Shown here: piece by piece, positions 6,091-8,699 of the stretch | How positions within the stretch are numbered: position 1 is the first letter of the stretch | Layout of the letters: every line of letters begins with the position of its first letter | Source of the DNA: Opitutales bacterium | GTDB taxonomy: Bacteria; Verrucomicrobiota; Verrucomicrobiia; Opitutales; JAFGAQ01 | DNA: 8,699 bases | Assembly: GCA_028704125.1 (NCBI GenBank) | Contig: JAQVLM010000107.1 | Span: 1 to 8,699, forward strand | Reading direction: 5' to 3' | Notes under the pieces: model-generated | Database searches by the model: none | Seen by the model: the letters and a program-made list of their open reading frames with translations, nothing else | What the model was told of the DNA's origin: nothing | Position numbers and translations under genes: made by a program

Positions 6091-7284
6091 ATGTGCCCAT
6101 CTCAGTCTGGTATTCTGGCTTTGGAAGACGGTTCCGTTTTTCGTGGAATCGCGTTCGGAGCGTGCAAAACGGTTGTCGGAGAAGCTGTCTTCAACACAAG
6201 CATGACCGGGTATCAGGAGATTCTGACCGATCCCTCTTACTACGGTCAGATTGTAACCATGACCGCATCACAGATCGGAAACTACGGGATTAACGCCCAG
6301 GATCTCGAATCTGATAAGGTCCAGGTGACGGCCTTCGTTGTGCGGGAGTTGAGTCCGGTTGCCAGCAACTGGAGGAGCGAGAAGCCCCTCAGTCAGTTCC
6401 TGCAGGAAAACGATATTCCTGGCCTGAGTGGCGTGGATACCCGAACCATCACCAAGAAACTGCGTTTGGCAGGTGTGATGAAGGCTTGTGTGTCCACTGA
6501 GGGTATTTCGGACGAGGAAGCGGTGGAGCGCGCTCGCAACTGGACCGGACTCGTTGGGGTTGACTATGTGAAGGAAGTTACGAGTGCGAGCCCTTGGAAG
6601 TGGAGTGCGGAGTCGGATGAGAACACGCCGTTTTCGGTTCCCGGGATGGAGCGTTTCTGTGATCGACGCATTCCGCGGGATCGCCGATACCACGTGGTTG
6701 CTTTGGATTTTGGCGCAAAACGTTCGATATTCCGGAACCTGAGCCGTCATGGTTTCGATGTGACGGTGGTTCCTGCTGATACCAGCCGTGAGGAGATCGA
6801 AGCGTTGCAGCCGGATGGGATATTTCTTTCGAACGGGCCGGGTGATCCTGAGCCCATCCTTTATGCCCAGAAGACGGTGGCGGAGCTGATGCCGAAGTAT
6901 CCGGTTTTCGGGATTTGTTTCGGTCACCAAATCATCACGCATGCCTTGGGCGCGTCGACTTTCAAGTTGAAGTTCGGGCATCGTGGCGGAAACCAGCCGG
7001 TGAAAAACGTGGAGACTGGTAAGGTCATGATCACGGCTCAGAACCATGGGTTTGCATCGGATCCGGATTCCCTCCTGAAAACGGATGCCGTGGTAACGGA
7101 GGTCAACATGAACGACAACACGATCGCGGGGCTGCGGCACCGTCATTATCCTGTGTTTTCGGTTCAGTACCATCCGGAAGCTGCGCCGGGTCCGAATGAT
7201 GCGGTGCCACATTTTGAAACGTTTTATCAGAATGTGAAAGCGTTTGTGGATGCCCGGGAAGCCGGGGAGTCGAAATCCGCGTGA
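6091..7284 (+). CDS. carA: Carbamoyl-phosphate synthase small (glutaminase) subunit
   Basis: CarA hydrolyses glutamine and passes ammonia to CarB, which makes carbamoyl phosphate for pyrimidine and arginine synthesis in the cytoplasm. The protein has 397 residues, close to the usual 380-400. The N-terminal small-chain domain shows GEAVFNTSMTGYQEILTDPS (30-49), QIGNYG (61-66) and SGVDTR (113-118). The C-terminal class I glutamine amidotransferase domain shows LSNGPGDPE (246-254), FGICFGHQ (273-280) with nucleophile C276, and VQYHPEAAPGP (358-368) with H361 and E363. The triad is therefore complete, with spacing matching E. coli C269/H353/E355. ATG 6088 directly before would add one residue. 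The frame is open to ATG 5974, but that extension is not conserved-looking. carB does not follow; the next gene is a membrane protein. Confidence 0.96.
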   Translation: MCPSQSGILALEDGSVFRGIAFGACKTVVGEAVFNTSMTGYQEILTDPSYYGQIVTMTASQIGNYGINAQDLESDKVQVTAFVVRELSPVASNWRSEKPLSQFLQENDIPGLSGVDTRTITKKLRLAGVMKACVSTEGISDEEAVERARNWTGLVGVDYVKEVTSASPWKWSAESDENTPFSVPGMERFCDRRIPRDRRYHVVALDFGAKRSIFRNLSRHGFDVTVVPADTSREEIEALQPDGIFLSNGPGDPEPILYAQKTVAELMPKYPVFGICFGHQIITHALGASTFKLKFGHRGGNQPVKNVETGKVMITAQNHGFASDPDSLLKTDAVVTEVNMNDNTIAGLRHRHYPVFSVQYHPEAAPGPNDAVPHFETFYQNVKAFVDAREAGESKSA

Positions 7285-7413
7285 TAGCGGGCCTGGTCAT
7301 GATCGGGTGATTTCCGCGGCAATCGGAGTCTGGCGTAATCGTTTGCCCGTGGTGGCTTTCATGATCCAATCTAGGCTTGTTTATTGCGAGTGCTTGTGTA
7401 AATAACTTGAGCC
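7285..7413 (+). other. Intergenic region between carA and the membrane glycosyltransferase-like gene
   Basis: These 129 bases contain no ORF. No hairpin with a T-tract is visible after carA. A weak promoter-like pair, TTGTTT at 7377-7382 and TAAATA at 7399-7404 with 16 bases between, lies before the next gene; the -10 matches only 3 of 6 positions. TCATGATC occurs twice (about 7297 and 7360), probably by chance. Confidence 0.3.
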
Positions 7414-8699
7414 TTGATCCCTTCTTATACAGATCGATGCTCCGGCATTTCCAGTGTTGCTGGTTTATCCTTCAAGGTTGGAGGTGTTGGGCTGCTCCTG
7501 TTCCTGTTTGCCTATAGCCTATTCCTGGGGCAGAATCGGATTTATCAAGTGGACGAGGCTCAGACTTTGTACATGGCAAAAGTGGTGGGGGCAGGAGAGA
7601 CCACGGAGTTTTTCACAACTGCAGCATTGAGTTTGCTGGGACCTCTCGCCTGGCTTGCCTCCAATGACCTCAATTCGAATCAGATTTTTTCGTTATCGCG
7701 TCTATTGTTTGTGGGGGTCTTTTGGCACAATGTGGTATTGTCGGCTTATCTTGCGGGAGGGAGTTTCAGGAAACCGAAAGGAATCATTTCTTTGCTGGTG
7801 GCAGCCTCGCTTGCACCTCTATGGGACTTTGGTTTTGAAATCCGGCATGACAACCTGATCCTGTCTTTTGTCCTCACTTCATTCTGGATGATCCGTGCCA
7901 AACCGTTGGGGGCTCCATCCATCGCGATCGCGGGGTGTCTGTTGGCTTGTATGCCTTTTCTGGCTTTCAAAGCGTTTGTTTTCGCAGGACCCTTGTTCAT
8001 TTTGAGCCTTTTGATGCTCAAAGGAGATGCGCGAAATGGGTTCAGGCGCGAAGTGATTCTACTCTTATCCGGGATGCTGATTTCAGCAATTCTCATTGTG
8101 GGGCTTTACTTCTATTCCGGTTTGTGGGACATCCTGATTTCAGGAGTGTCAGGTGGAGTGGACGCCTCGGTGGTGGGGCACCGTTTTGGGGTGATGGATG
8201 CACTGATGCGTGCGTGGGTTCAATGCCCTGTGTTGTCTTTTATAACTGTTGTGATGGTGCCTGTCGAGACGGTGCGTTTTTTGCGTTTTTCTTCCGGTTT
8301 TTTTAAGGGGTTTGTTCAGTTTTCCTCTTTCGGGTTGCTGTTGATCGGTTGTTTTGCGCTGTTCATCAATCCGACACCGTTTCCCTACAATTTGGTAAAT
8401 GTGGTGCCATTCGCGATGATGTTTGTGGTTGGGCGGATTTCAGATCTGATTGTTCAATGGAGGCTATCCCCTGGACGCGTGGCGATGGTGTGTTCTGTGC
8501 TTTTAGGGGTGCATTTGGTTTCTTTTCATGGAAGTGCGCTTCGGCATCTTCATTGGACCAATCAACGGCAACGATTGTTGATGGAAACCGCTGAGAAAAT
8601 GTCGGGTCCTGAACACAGGATCTATGACGCGGTGGGACTGGTTCCTTCCCGCAAGAGCATTCACTATAACTGGTATTTACACAGTCTGAATGTTAAGGC
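7414..8699 (+). CDS. Partial polytopic membrane protein, GT39/PMT-like glycosyltransferase (GT-C)
   Basis: The frame is open from a stop at 7408 to the window end, at least 428 residues, and continues beyond. It alternates hydrophobic membrane helices (about 22-38, 92-113, 125-140, 147-162, 168-183, 187-202, 213-233, 272-287, 304-319, 325-342, 354-370) with short loops. After the first helix comes YQVDEAQTLYMAKVVGAG (44-61). An Asp-Glu pair in the first periplasmic loop, followed by a helix and a Gly, is the hallmark of GT39/ArnT-like lipid-linked sugar transferases. The later GFEIRHDN (140-147) resembles the 'EIRPD' segment of one bacterial branch. It probably transfers a sugar from polyprenyl phosphate to a cell-surface acceptor. 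Substrate is unknown. The only start codon before the first helix is TTG 7414, with no ribosome binding site, so the start is uncertain. The C-terminal part is missing. Confidence 0.7.
   Translation, partial: MIPSYTDRCSGISSVAGLSFKVGGVGLLLFLFAYSLFLGQNRIYQVDEAQTLYMAKVVGAGETTEFFTTAALSLLGPLAWLASNDLNSNQIFSLSRLLFVGVFWHNVVLSAYLAGGSFRKPKGIISLLVAASLAPLWDFGFEIRHDNLILSFVLTSFWMIRAKPLGAPSIAIAGCLLACMPFLAFKAFVFAGPLFILSLLMLKGDARNGFRREVILLLSGMLISAILIVGLYFYSGLWDILISGVSGGVDASVVGHRFGVMDALMRAWVQCPVLSFITVVMVPVETVRFLRFSSGFFKGFVQFSSFGLLLIGCFALFINPTPFPYNLVNVVPFAMMFVVGRISDLIVQWRLSPGRVAMVCSVLLGVHLVSFHGSALRHLHWTNQRQRLLMETAEKMSGPEHRIYDAVGLVPSRKSIHYNWYLHSLNVK

Noticed and set aside
6268..7212. Long minus-strand ORF of 314 codons opposite carA
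   Set aside because: It is the complement of the conserved carA coding sequence; its Arg/His-rich composition is typical of an antisense shadow.
7935..8594. Two plus-strand ORFs of 123 and 81 codons near the right edge
   Set aside because: They are Cys/Phe/Gly-rich out-of-frame readings of the continuous membrane-protein frame.

Overview
The window looks like ordinary chromosomal DNA of moderate GC content from a bacterium, probably of the Verrucomicrobiota (Opitutae-like). The main clue is an LL-diaminopimelate aminotransferase of the DapL type. This lysine/peptidoglycan enzyme is found in Verrucomicrobiota, Chlamydiae and several other phyla. The general lack of Shine-Dalgarno sequences in front of clear genes fits such a lineage but does not prove it. 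The placement is inference; no marker gene was compared.

Left part, minus strand (1-5000): the left edge holds the start of a transposase-like gene. Its reading frame breaks at a run of eight A, and coding appears to continue in another frame off the window. Next come four minus-strand genes, which in transcription order are malQ (4-alpha-glucanotransferase), dapL, secG (Sec translocon subunit) and a hypothetical envelope protein with a LolA-like C-terminal pattern. The gaps of 91, 138 and 141 bases make a single tight operon uncertain, and promoter-like sequences precede dapL and secG.

Middle (4960-6090): a 348-base divergent intergenic region with a small perfect dyad upstream of malQ is followed, on the plus strand, by an unrecognised 178-residue protein. 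A possible 66-residue protein overlaps its stop codon by GTGA and has a good ribosome binding site.

Right part, plus strand (6091-8699): carA (glutaminase subunit of carbamoyl-phosphate synthetase) is complete with its catalytic Cys-His-Glu triad. The next gene is not carB but a long polytopic membrane protein that resembles GT39/PMT-type (GT-C fold) glycosyltransferases. It is open to the window end and has no ATG start.

The genes are mostly core housekeeping functions (glycogen/maltodextrin use, lysine and cell-wall precursor synthesis, protein export, pyrimidine/arginine precursor synthesis). I see no CRISPR array, defence island, prophage, rRNA or tRNA. I did not find a convincing new biological system. 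The points most worth a second look are the A8 frame change in the transposase, the coupled small ORF before carA, and the missed membrane glycosyltransferase-like gene at the right edge.
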